DNA from: an uncultured Duncaniella sp.
GTDB lineage: Bacteria > Bacteroidota > Bacteroidia > Bacteroidales > Muribaculaceae
Reading direction: 5' to 3'
Assembly (NCBI GenBank): GCA_958352885.1
Contig: CATWQI010000007.1
Coordinates: 124,001-188,000, forward strand
Length of the DNA: 64,000 nt
Every line of letters starts with the position of its first letter. The first letter of the stretch is position 1. Below the pieces are notes generated by a model, which saw nothing but the letters and a program-made list of their open reading frames with translations, was not told where the DNA came from and made no database searches. Of this stretch, positions 55,232-63,215 are shown piece after piece. The translations under genes were made by a program, and so were the position numbers.

Positions 55232-56608
55232 ATGAATATGGCACAGAACGGATTCTCAATACATAAATACGCAGCAATCATAGCAATCCTTATCGTACTT
55301 GTGATGACAGTCCTCGACGTAACTGTTGTCAATGTCGCATTACCGGTCCTTGCAGTGGAATTCGGCGTATCCGACTCCTACACTGTATGGATTGTTACCG
55401 CATACCAGCTCGTCATCACCATGTTCCTGCTCCCGCTATCATCAGCAGGCGACCTTTTCAGCTACCGGCGCACATTTCTCATCGGTGTCACAACATTCAC
55501 GCTTGCGTCCGCCCTATGTGCCGCTTCACAGACATTCTACATGATCATCATCGCCCGAGCGCTCCAAGGCATCGGGGCCGCATGCGTGATGGGAGTGAAT
55601 ATCGCCCTCACACGATTGATATATCCGCGCAACGTGCTCGGAAGAGGATTAGCCCTGAATGCAATGGTAATCGCCATCGCCACTGCCGCCGGACCGACAA
55701 TAGCCGGAGCCATATTGTCGATAGCCTCATGGCACTGGCTTTTTATTATAAATATACCGTTTGGCATCATCGCCTTCATTATCGGGAAAAGGCTCTTGCC
55801 TGCCAATCCGCCGAAACCGGAAGTCCAAAAGTTTGATTGGATTGGAGCTGTTCAGAATGCAATCGTATTCGGTCTGATATTTTATTCATCAGGCAGTTTT
55901 GCCAGAAAAGGGGAAGACACCCCTACCCTCCTGCTCTTCGTTGTCGGTATCATTGTGGGTATATTCTATGTCCGCCGGCAACTTCATCGTCCATTACCCC
56001 TGCTCCCGGTTGACCTGTTTAGGATCAGGCTTTACACACTAAGCATATCTACATCCGTGTGCTCCTTCATTGCCCAGAACACCGCAATGATAGCATTACC
56101 ATTCCTCTTTCTCAACAGCTACGGCTACAACGCCATAACCACAGGATTACTCATGACCCCATGGCCTCTTGCCACAATGATAGTATCACCTATGGCGGCA
56201 CGATTTGTCGAACGTCATAATCCCGGCAGGACGGCAGCATTCGGCATGGCAGTCTACTCCATCGGCATATTACTTCTCCTTATCCTGCCCTCCGAGAGCG
56301 CACATATATGGGACATTGCATGGAGAATGGCTGTGTGCGGCATCGGATTCGGTTTATTCCAGACACCAAACAATATAGTCATGGTACTTGCCACACCTGT
56401 ACACCGCACAGGTGGCGCCGGAGGCATGCAGAGCACAGCGCGCCTTGTGGGACAGACAACGGGCGCGACCCTTGTCACAGTAATATTTGCAGCTATTCCG
56501 ACCACCATATCGGCAGTCCACACATGTCTATGCATCGCCATTGGATTTGCCATCACGGCAGGCATCTTTAGCATCTCACGCAAAGTCACCTCGCATCTTC
56601 CCAAATAA
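55232..56608 (+). CDS. DHA2-family MFS efflux transporter (EmrB/QacA type)
   Basis: 458 residues with about 14 membrane helices. N-terminal VLDVTVVNVALPVLAVEFG is the DHA2 motif (Asp in helix 1). Motif A is partly degenerate (SSAGDLFSYRRTFLIG), and motif C is represented by GPTIAGAILSIASWHWLFIINIPFG. Such pumps export a wide range of drugs. It has no EmrA-like partner. It lies directly upstream of the invertible segment, whose promoter currently points at its 3' end in antisense. Confidence 0.9.
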   Translation: MNMAQNGFSIHKYAAIIAILIVLVMTVLDVTVVNVALPVLAVEFGVSDSYTVWIVTAYQLVITMFLLPLSSAGDLFSYRRTFLIGVTTFTLASALCAASQTFYMIIIARALQGIGAACVMGVNIALTRLIYPRNVLGRGLALNAMVIAIATAAGPTIAGAILSIASWHWLFIINIPFGIIAFIIGKRLLPANPPKPEVQKFDWIGAVQNAIVFGLIFYSSGSFARKGEDTPTLLLFVVGIIVGIFYVRRQLHRPLPLLPVDLFRIRLYTLSISTSVCSFIAQNTAMIALPFLFLNSYGYNAITTGLLMTPWPLATMIVSPMAARFVERHNPGRTAAFGMAVYSIGILLLLILPSESAHIWDIAWRMAVCGIGFGLFQTPNNIVMVLATPVHRTGGAGGMQSTARLVGQTTGATLVTVIFAAIPTTISAVHTCLCIAIGFAITAGIFSISRKVTSHLPK

Positions 56609-56657
56609 TTACAGCAGACATTACTTAAATCTTAAATTCTTAAACTCTCATCCAACT

Positions 56658-56868
56658 CTCTTGGGAAGAGATACTTAACTGTGGGCAAAATTACTATATT
56701 CCGTTGAATTATGCAACTTATACCTTGATTTTAAGTCCTGCCACACAATTGTGGCAAGTATACCACAGGTTGCCTTCTATTTCCATATTGATTTAATTTT
56801 TATATTTGAGACACTCCTATCGACTGGTTATCAGACTGATATTTTCCATCCGTATCTCTTCCCAAGAG
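56658..56868. repeat. Invertible DNA segment with 17-bp inverted repeats
   Basis: CTCTTGGGAAGAGATAC (56658-56674) and its exact reverse complement (56852-56868) flank 177 bp. Each repeat is itself a dyad (CTCTT-GGG-AAGAG), the shape of a recombinase core site with two binding arms and a short asymmetric spacer. Size, position before an UpxY-type gene and the promoter inside match the invertible promoters of Bacteroides capsule loci. No recombination event is visible in a single sequence, so inversion is inferred. Confidence 0.85.
56686..56716 (-). promoter_or_regulatory. Invertible capsule promoter, in OFF orientation
   Basis: Minus strand TTG (56714-56716), 20 bases, TAATTTTG (56686-56693). 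Exact consensus. It points left, away from the polysaccharide genes, with the -7 box 11 bases from the left repeat. Inversion would place it next to the right repeat, reading toward the fusion gene. Confidence 0.8.
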
Positions 56869-56916
56869 TTACTTAACTATTAGCCGCATATACAAATAAT
56901 ATATTGAGGCTTGATA

Positions 56917-58485
56917 ATGAGTATTGACTCAGCCTTTTCGCCGGATAACTTTTCATCAATCCCTATTGCAAAAACATCACAATCAGGGAGAAGGAAGAGT
57001 ATGGACAAAACAAGGCAGCGCTTAGAACCCGTAATACCGCTACAAAACGCTGACAAAAAGCAAGATACATCAATTCCAATAATCGATTTTTTCGAAGCGG
57101 AAACAGCTAAATTAGCACCTGCGACAGCCAAATCATATATTTGGGCAATTGATTCGTTAAGGACATCCATAATCCGCAGCAATTTCACATCCCTGCCGTT
57201 TAACATTGACGTTATTAATCAGTGGATTAACGATATGGCTGTCAATGGCTACACACTCTCTACAGCAAAATATTACCTTAACAACATTCTCTCCCTTTAC
57301 CGCAAAGCCATAAACGCCGGACTTGCTTCCGATAACGAGTTAATCACCAAAACAAAAAGCCTGTTAAATGAAACACCCGCCGAAAGCGAGAATTTACCAG
57401 ACATCATAGATGCCTCAATCATCAAAAGCCTGACCAAAGTATCGGATAGCAACAACTCAGTCAAACTTCTTTGCGACATTCTGTTGTTCTCAATCTACAA
57501 CCGAGGATTGACATTGGACGAGATTATCACGCTACGCAAAGACTCCACCTTGCCGATGCCCCGATGTGCCATTGAGATTGCAAAACAATGGGAAAGCGCA
57601 AACCGCAGATACATATTCCCCCTGAACCAAGGACGCACCACAGCATTAAAAATCAAAAAAGACTTAGTCAGCAAACTATCTGCCATACTCAGCCATTATT
57701 CCCGAAAAACAGTCATTTTCGACACCCGAACCCCCAAAATAGCATGGATATCATGCGCACTCGCTCATGGTATCGATGCCACAAAGATAATAGCAGCTAT
57801 CGGCGAAAAACCGGCTGTCAACTCAGCATTGGCACTCCTTCCCGGCAGCGAAATCTCCCCCGACGAACTGGCAACTATCACCTCCGATGTCGCTGAATAC
57901 ATCTCCTCAAATCCAAAACACTGGCACGCAATGCACCTCCGCAACCGCATCACACCAGCCGACATAAAGGACAGAATATCATCCTATAGTGATGGAAAAA
58001 TGGAGATGCCCGCAACATTTTACCCTATGGAGAGCATAGCTAAACGAGTCGGGAAAAAACTCAGACATGAGACCAAAGCCGTTATCGAAAATGTACTCTT
58101 CTTCAAATCTGCCGATGACGAGATAAAACCCCTCTTCCGCATAATTGGTGACATGGCATGGTGCTACAAACAGGCAAACACCCCCGACAGTCCGTATGCC
58201 ACCATATCCGACAGCAGCATGGCGGCATTCCAGCAGATGATTCGCCAATTCACCCCCGACATTGAAATATCACTCCACCGCAACCGCCCTGACATGCTCA
58301 ACCGGAAAGTACGAATCACCGGCGGTCCCATGGCTGGATACGAAGGCATAATCTCCGAAATAGTCAGCGATGGCGACGGAAGCCCACTTACACGAATCTT
58401 CCGTCTCGAAATCACCGGCAGCTACCAAATCGAGTGGATGGTGAAAATTGCCGAAGCATACATCCAGGATATTCAGGATGACTGA
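56917..58485 (+). CDS. Degenerate tyrosine recombinase fused to UpxY/NusG-like antiterminator
   Basis: 522 residues from ATG 56917; an ATG at 57001 is also possible. N-terminal half: a SAM-like core-binding domain (about 55-150), then a tyrosine-recombinase fold (about 165-310). Landmark segments align with GLRxxEL, HxLRH and LGH regions, but read RGLTLDEI, TPKIAWIS and AAIGEKP, so the Arg, His and Arg are replaced, and no Tyr follows. Catalysis is therefore unlikely. C-terminal half: a complete NGN domain beginning KHWHAMHLRNR (about 334) and a KOW domain (RKVRITGGPMAGYEGIISEI, about 463-482), as in UpxY. UpxY proteins stop premature termination in their own capsule operon. It lies beside an invertible promoter and overlaps the next gene by 8 bases. 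Confidence 0.85.
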   Translation: MSIDSAFSPDNFSSIPIAKTSQSGRRKSMDKTRQRLEPVIPLQNADKKQDTSIPIIDFFEAETAKLAPATAKSYIWAIDSLRTSIIRSNFTSLPFNIDVINQWINDMAVNGYTLSTAKYYLNNILSLYRKAINAGLASDNELITKTKSLLNETPAESENLPDIIDASIIKSLTKVSDSNNSVKLLCDILLFSIYNRGLTLDEIITLRKDSTLPMPRCAIEIAKQWESANRRYIFPLNQGRTTALKIKKDLVSKLSAILSHYSRKTVIFDTRTPKIAWISCALAHGIDATKIIAAIGEKPAVNSALALLPGSEISPDELATITSDVAEYISSNPKHWHAMHLRNRITPADIKDRISSYSDGKMEMPATFYPMESIAKRVGKKLRHETKAVIENVLFFKSADDEIKPLFRIIGDMAWCYKQANTPDSPYATISDSSMAAFQQMIRQFTPDIEISLHRNRPDMLNRKVRITGGPMAGYEGIISEIVSDGDGSPLTRIFRLEITGSYQIEWMVKIAEAYIQDIQDD

Positions 58486-59404
58486 CATACTCAAACTAAT
58501 CTCCTACGCCGAAAAGCTACGACCCCTCCCCGCTAAAATGAGCATAGAGGACATCGAAGCCGAAATGCGCATACTTGAGACAATCGCCAACCTCCGCTTC
58601 ATCGGAAAGCTTGACGACAGCATATCCACCGCCGAAATACATCAGAAAACAAGGAATCTTCTGGACATCACACTGAAATATTTCGAATCGACCACATCAC
58701 TCAAAAAACGCTCACGCATACTCCTCACCATATACCGGCTCGCCACCGAGCTGCCATTGCCCGGCAACAAATCCAAAATACTGACAGACTACTACCGGAG
58801 AGTCGACACCATTTACACCGAGTGGCGCAACAATTCAAAGCACGACGTAGCCACCAACTCCTATATATTCTGCAACCTCGTCAACTACTTCAGCGACATT
58901 GACGACACGACTGAAAGCCATAACGCCGACCCACGGCTAAACCTCATACACAACGAGGCATCCTCCGCTGTCGACGAGCTCACCCCAACCGCCGGCGGCG
59001 GATACCACTGGGAAAACATGGACCTCTCAGTAGCCCTTCACCGCCTCTCATTCCTCGCCTCCTACTGCCACGGCTTCCACATCACCACACCGCCTATAGA
59101 ATACCAAGGCGCACTCCGACACTACACCTCAACCCTAATCTCCGTACCACCCGGTCACCTCTCCACCATCCGAATGCAGATTCAACTGTCCGACATCCTC
59201 TTCCTCACCCCCGTCAATCTCCCCCGAACTCTCCTCCCAGGCACATCACCACAAATACCTCCTCCCGACCCATCACAACCAACCCCATCACACCCCACCC
59301 TCTCCTACTCCACCCTCTCCTACCCCCTAACCTCCCTCCTCATCCGCACCACCCTCCATCACCTCCTCACCCACCCCACGCATAATAATAAAATCAATAC
59401 CTAA
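58478..59404 (+). CDS. Unknown protein in the upxZ position
   Basis: 308 residues from ATG 58478, overlapping the fusion gene by 8 bases. No family recognised. Residues 1-240 look soluble and mostly helical (KLISYAEKLRPLPAKMS, RSRILLTIYRLATELPLPG). From about 250 the sequence becomes low complexity, rich in Pro, Ser, Thr, Leu and His (PPPDPSQPTPSHPTLSYSTL), encoded by a C-rich, nearly G-free DNA tract with a 15-bp tandem repeat (59295-59324). In Bacteroides the second gene of such loci is upxZ, an inhibitor of foreign UpxY proteins. This protein is longer and I see no clear UpxZ similarity. Confidence 0.7.
   Translation: MTDILKLISYAEKLRPLPAKMSIEDIEAEMRILETIANLRFIGKLDDSISTAEIHQKTRNLLDITLKYFESTTSLKKRSRILLTIYRLATELPLPGNKSKILTDYYRRVDTIYTEWRNNSKHDVATNSYIFCNLVNYFSDIDDTTESHNADPRLNLIHNEASSAVDELTPTAGGGYHWENMDLSVALHRLSFLASYCHGFHITTPPIEYQGALRHYTSTLISVPPGHLSTIRMQIQLSDILFLTPVNLPRTLLPGTSPQIPPPDPSQPTPSHPTLSYSTLSYPLTSLLIRTTLHHLLTHPTHNNKINT
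59268..59379 (+). promoter_or_regulatory. C-rich, nearly G-free tract (candidate Rho-loading site)
   Basis: 112 bases contain a single G (59346). In 59281-59340 there are 37 C, no G. Long C-rich, G-poor RNA is the known hallmark of Rho utilisation sites. It lies in the last codons of the second gene, just before rfbF, downstream of an antiterminator gene. The template strand is correspondingly rich in G-runs and could form quadruplexes. The role is inferred. Confidence 0.5.
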
Positions 59405-59421
59405 CCGAATAATAATATCTA

Positions 59422-60222
59422 ATGAAAGTAGTTTTACTCGCCGGAGGATTCGGTTCACGCATCTCCGAAGAATCGCAATTCAAGCCGAAACCTATGATTG
59501 AAATAGGCGGAATGCCTATATTGTGGCATATAATGAAAGAATATGCCTATTACGGACATACTGAGTTCATAATTTGTGCCGGCTATCGCCAGGAATACAT
59601 TAAGGAATGGTTTGCGAACTACTTTCTCCACAATTCGGACGTCACTTTTGATTACCGCGACAACAAGAATGAAATGACGGTACATTGCAGCAATTGCGAA
59701 CCATGGAAAGTGACTGTGGTAGACACCGGATACAACACTATGACCGGTGGACGCATCAAGCGCATTCAGAAATATGTCGGCAACGAGCCTTTCTTCATGA
59801 CATACGGTGATGGTGTATGCGATGTCAACATCAACAATCTCCTTGATTTCCACCGTTCACACAATAAGATAGCGACACTGACCGCTGTTAAAATAGCCCA
59901 GGACAAGGGAGTGCTGAACATTGGAGGAGATTTCGCAGTAAAATCATTCAGAGAAAAGAACATGACAGATGGAGCACCAATCAATGCTGGATATATGGTT
60001 TTAGAGCCTGAGATTTTTGATTATATCGCTGGTGATGATTGCGTGTTTGAACGCACACCATTGGAAAGATTAGTTAATGACGGACAATTAATGTCATATA
60101 TCCACGAAGGATTCTGGCAATGCATGGACAATATACGAGAGAAAGCTATGCTTGAAAAATTACTTGCCGCAAATGCCGCTCCTTGGAAAAAATGGGAAAG
60201 AGAAGTACCTCAAAATTATTAA
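59422..60222 (+). CDS. rfbF: Glucose-1-phosphate cytidylyltransferase
   Basis: 266 residues. It makes CDP-glucose from glucose-1-phosphate and CTP, the entry step to CDP-dideoxyhexoses. The nucleotide-binding signature LLAGGFGSRISEESQFKPKPM is near the N-terminus (residues 5-25). YGDGVCDVNI supplies the metal-binding Asp, and GYNTMTGGRIKRI and FWQCMDNIREK are typical of RfbF. Normal length. The next gene (rfbH) starts 22 bases on. Confidence 0.96.
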   Translation: MKVVLLAGGFGSRISEESQFKPKPMIEIGGMPILWHIMKEYAYYGHTEFIICAGYRQEYIKEWFANYFLHNSDVTFDYRDNKNEMTVHCSNCEPWKVTVVDTGYNTMTGGRIKRIQKYVGNEPFFMTYGDGVCDVNINNLLDFHRSHNKIATLTAVKIAQDKGVLNIGGDFAVKSFREKNMTDGAPINAGYMVLEPEIFDYIAGDDCVFERTPLERLVNDGQLMSYIHEGFWQCMDNIREKAMLEKLLAANAAPWKKWEREVPQNY

Positions 60223-60244
60223 TCATAACGAATACTACAAATAT

Positions 60245-61588
60245 ATGAGCAAAAAGGAAGAACTAAAGCAGCGTATCCTTGAACTGACTCGGGAATATTA
60301 TAAAGAGTCACACGGGCAGAAAAAGGCATTTGTCCCTGGTGAGACATTTGTCAACTATGGAGGCAGGCACTTTGACGATGCTGAGATAGTCAATCTTGTT
60401 GACTCTTCGCTTGATTTCTGGCTTACCGCAGGACCGTGGGCGCAGAAGTTTGAACGTGAATTCGCCAAGTGGCTCGGTGTGCGTTACTGCTCCCTTACCA
60501 ATTCCGGCTCCTCAGCCAATCTGCTTGCGTTTTCAGCTTTGACCTCTCCCCAGCTTGGTGACCGTCAGATAAAACGTGGTGACGAAGTAATTACCGTAGC
60601 TTGTGGATTCCCCACCACCGTGACTCCGTGCATACAGTACGGAGCCGTACCGGTGTTCGTTGATGTTACAGTACCTGAATACAACATTGATGTCACAATG
60701 CTTGAGAAAGCACTTTCACCTAAGACAAAGGCTGTAATGATTGCCCACTCGCTTGGCAATCCGTTTGACCTCAAGTCAGTCAAAGAATTCTGTGACAGGC
60801 ATAATCTCTGGCTCGTGGAAGACAACTGCGACGCATTAGGTTCCACCTATGAAATAGCCGGCGAAATCCGTAAGACGGGAACAATCGGCGACATAGGCAC
60901 AAGCTCATTCTATCCGCCCCATCACATGACCATGGGCGAAGGCGGTGCTGTCTATACTAATAACCCCCTGCTGCACAAACTCGTGAACTCATTCCGCGAC
61001 TGGGGGCGCGACTGCTGGTGCATGGGTGGCGTTGACAATACCTGCGGTTGCCGTTTCACCAAACAGTTTGGTGAGTTGCCATTGGGTTATGACCATAAGT
61101 ACGTATACTCACATTTCGGCTATAACCTCAAGGTGACAGACATGCAGGCAGCCATAGGATGCGCACAGCTTCTGAAGCTCGATAACATCGTAGAGAGTCG
61201 CCGGCATAATTTCAGGGTGCTCCGCAACGGACTCGAAGGTACTCCATGGCTCATACTCCCCGAACCGCAGAAAGACTCCAACCCGTCATGGTTTGGATTC
61301 CTAATTTCAGTGGAGGAGGATGCTCCTTTTTCTCGAAACGACCTCGCCAAATATCTTGAAGCTCATAAAATACAAACTCGTAATCTCTTTGCCGGCAATC
61401 TGCTTAAACATCCGGCATTTGACCAGTTAAAGCAGGAAGGCAAAGGTTACAAAGTAGTCGGCGACTTCAAAGGAACCGATTTCATAATGAACAATACCCT
61501 GTGGATTGGTGTCTATCCAGGCATGACAGAAGAGATGCTTGGGTACATGATTAAGACCATCAAGGAGTTTGTGGCACAACATGAATAA
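60245..61588 (+). CDS. rfbH: CDP-4-keto-6-deoxy-glucose 3-dehydratase (E1)
   Basis: 447 residues from ATG 60245; the frame is open upstream within rfbF but the start MSKKEELKQRI fits the family. A PMP-dependent aminotransferase-fold enzyme that removes the 3-OH. The normal PLP-binding lysine is replaced by His226 in YPPHHMTMGEGG, the hallmark of E1 dehydratases. Four cysteines (257, 259, 267, 269 in DCWCMGGVDNTCGC) should hold the 2Fe-2S cluster. It needs a reductase (RfbI/AscD type), which is not in the window. Confidence 0.95.
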   Translation: MSKKEELKQRILELTREYYKESHGQKKAFVPGETFVNYGGRHFDDAEIVNLVDSSLDFWLTAGPWAQKFEREFAKWLGVRYCSLTNSGSSANLLAFSALTSPQLGDRQIKRGDEVITVACGFPTTVTPCIQYGAVPVFVDVTVPEYNIDVTMLEKALSPKTKAVMIAHSLGNPFDLKSVKEFCDRHNLWLVEDNCDALGSTYEIAGEIRKTGTIGDIGTSSFYPPHHMTMGEGGAVYTNNPLLHKLVNSFRDWGRDCWCMGGVDNTCGCRFTKQFGELPLGYDHKYVYSHFGYNLKVTDMQAAIGCAQLLKLDNIVESRRHNFRVLRNGLEGTPWLILPEPQKDSNPSWFGFLISVEEDAPFSRNDLAKYLEAHKIQTRNLFAGNLLKHPAFDQLKQEGKGYKVVGDFKGTDFIMNNTLWIGVYPGMTEEMLGYMIKTIKEFVAQHE

Positions 61589-62678
61589 CCCAGACATTAT
61601 GGATTTGGATATATTCAATGGTTTCTACCGTGGCAAGCGCGTGCTTGTGACTGGGCACACCGGATTCAAGGGCTCTTGGCTTGCCATTTGGCTCAATGAG
61701 CTTGGTGCCGAAATAATCGGTGTGGGACTCGACCCTGCTACCGGGCGTGATAACTTCGTGCTGTCAGGAATTGGAGACAAAATCAAGGCAGACATACGCG
61801 CAGACATACGAGACGGACGGCGTATGAAAGAAATTTTTGCCGAATACCAGCCGGAAATAGTATTTCATCTTGCAGCCCAACCGCTTGTACGTCTTAGTTA
61901 CGACATACCGGTGGAGACATACGAGACAAACGTAATGGGCACCATAAACATTCTTGAGGCAATCCGTGCTACTGGCAGCGTGAAAGTCGGAGTCATGATA
62001 ACCACTGACAAATGCTACGAAAACAAGGAACAGATATGGGGCTACCGCGAGAACGAACCCATGGGTGGTTACGACCCCTATTCCTCGTCGAAAGGAGCAG
62101 CTGAAATAGCCATATCGTCGTGGCGTCGCAGTTTCTTCAATCCAGACGATTACGAAAAGCACGGCAAATCGATAGCCAGTGTGCGTGCAGGCAACGTGAT
62201 TGGCGGCGGTGACTGGGCACTAGACCGCATAATACCCGATTGTATTCGCGCACTTGAGGGCGGAAATCCGATTGACATCCGCTCATCAAAGGCAATTCGT
62301 CCATGGCAACATGTACTTGAACCTCTCAGCGGTTACATGTTACTCGCAAAAAAGATGTGGGAATCACCTACTGAATACTGTGAAGGTTGGAATTTCGGTC
62401 CCCGTGCCGAATCTATCTTAACCGTGTGGGATGTCGCATCAAAAGTGGTTGGGAACTACTGTAGCGGCACACTGCGTGACCTCTCCGACCCCAATGCCCT
62501 ACACGAGGCAAAACTACTGATGCTCGACATCTCCAAAGCCAAATTCCGCCTCGGATGGGAGCCTCGCATGAACATTGACCAAACCGTTGCATTGACAGTA
62601 GATTGGTACAAACGATACACATCTGAACCAGTCTACGACCTCTGCCGCAGACAAATAAACGAATACATTTCAAAATGA
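61581..62678 (+). CDS. rfbG: CDP-glucose 4,6-dehydratase
   Basis: 365 residues from ATG 61581, overlapping rfbH by 8 bases; ATG 61599 is an alternative. An extended SDR that converts CDP-glucose to CDP-4-keto-6-deoxyglucose. NAD-binding VLVTGHTGFKGSWLA at the N-terminus, catalytic YxxxK as YSSSK (about 160), and MITTDKCYEN are typical of RfbG. Biochemically it acts between RfbF and RfbH. It overlaps the next gene by 4 bases. Confidence 0.96.
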   Translation: MNNPDIMDLDIFNGFYRGKRVLVTGHTGFKGSWLAIWLNELGAEIIGVGLDPATGRDNFVLSGIGDKIKADIRADIRDGRRMKEIFAEYQPEIVFHLAAQPLVRLSYDIPVETYETNVMGTINILEAIRATGSVKVGVMITTDKCYENKEQIWGYRENEPMGGYDPYSSSKGAAEIAISSWRRSFFNPDDYEKHGKSIASVRAGNVIGGGDWALDRIIPDCIRALEGGNPIDIRSSKAIRPWQHVLEPLSGYMLLAKKMWESPTEYCEGWNFGPRAESILTVWDVASKVVGNYCSGTLRDLSDPNALHEAKLLMLDISKAKFRLGWEPRMNIDQTVALTVDWYKRYTSEPVYDLCRRQINEYISK

Positions 62679-63211
62679 ACATTATAGAGACTCCATTTGA
62701 AGGATTATACGTAATTGAGACCGTAAAATTCAAGGATAGTCGTGGCTCATTCCAAAAGCTGTTCAACCGTGAGTTCTTTGAGCAAAACGGCTTGGAATGT
62801 GATTTCTGTGAATTTTACTACTCTGTCAACCACAAAAATGTAATCCGTGGAATGCATTTCCAGCTTCCACCCAACGACCATACTAAACTGGTATATGTAA
62901 GCAAAGGTAAAATAATAGATGTGGTGGTGGACATTCGTAAAGATTCAGCTACTTTCGGCAAGCACTATAAAATAGAACTTGATGACGAAATGGGAAAATA
63001 CTTATATATCCCCAAAGGGTTTGCTCACGGCTTTTGCTCATTAGAGGAAGGCTCTATTGTGAATTACGCCCAAACATCATGCTATTCAACAGTACACGAT
63101 TGCGGGATTCTGCAATCAAGCTGCGACATTGATTGGGGGATTGAGTCACCGATCGTTTCCGATCGTGATTTGACATTTAAAAAGCTTTCGGAATTTAAAT
63201 CACCTTTTTAA
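62675..63211 (+). CDS. rfbC: RmlC-like sugar-nucleotide 3,5- or 5-epimerase
   Basis: 178 residues, cupin fold of the RmlC family. Catalytic His lies in VIRGMHFQLPP (about 62), Lys in HTKLVYV, and the family Tyr in CYSTVHDCGI (about 138). PKGFAHGFCSLE is also typical. In a CDP-dideoxyhexose locus an RmlC-type enzyme most likely epimerises C5 of CDP-4-keto-3,6-dideoxyglucose, as AscE does for ascarylose. dTDP-rhamnose synthesis is the alternative, but no RmlA or RmlB is near. The start overlaps rfbG by 4 bases. The DNA is AT-richer than upstream genes. Confidence 0.85.
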   Translation: MNIIETPFEGLYVIETVKFKDSRGSFQKLFNREFFEQNGLECDFCEFYYSVNHKNVIRGMHFQLPPNDHTKLVYVSKGKIIDVVVDIRKDSATFGKHYKIELDDEMGKYLYIPKGFAHGFCSLEEGSIVNYAQTSCYSTVHDCGILQSSCDIDWGIESPIVSDRDLTFKKLSEFKSPF

Positions 63212-63215
63212 TTTA

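Larger units (their letters stand above)
56609..56916. other. Regulatory region of the polysaccharide locus
   Basis: 308 bases with no gene, between the DHA2 transporter and the recombinase-NusG fusion. It contains the 17-bp inverted repeats and invertible promoter described separately, the dyad TGCCAC-acaatt-GTGGCA (56739-56756), and a direct repeat TACTTAACT beside each inverted repeat (56672-56680, 56870-56878). A rightward -7 box (TATATTTG, 56801-56808) lacks a well-spaced -33. Confidence 0.8.

Noticed and set aside
56801..56808. Rightward promoter inside the invertible segment
   Set aside because: The -7 box TATATTTG is exact, but TTGs lie 10 and 28 bases upstream, outside the 19-21 range, so it is weaker than the leftward promoter.
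56917..58485. Active tyrosine invertase acting on the adjacent repeats
   Set aside because: The position is suggestive, but the expected Arg, His-x-x-Arg and Tyr are replaced, so self-catalysed inversion is unlikely; an invertase elsewhere is more probable.
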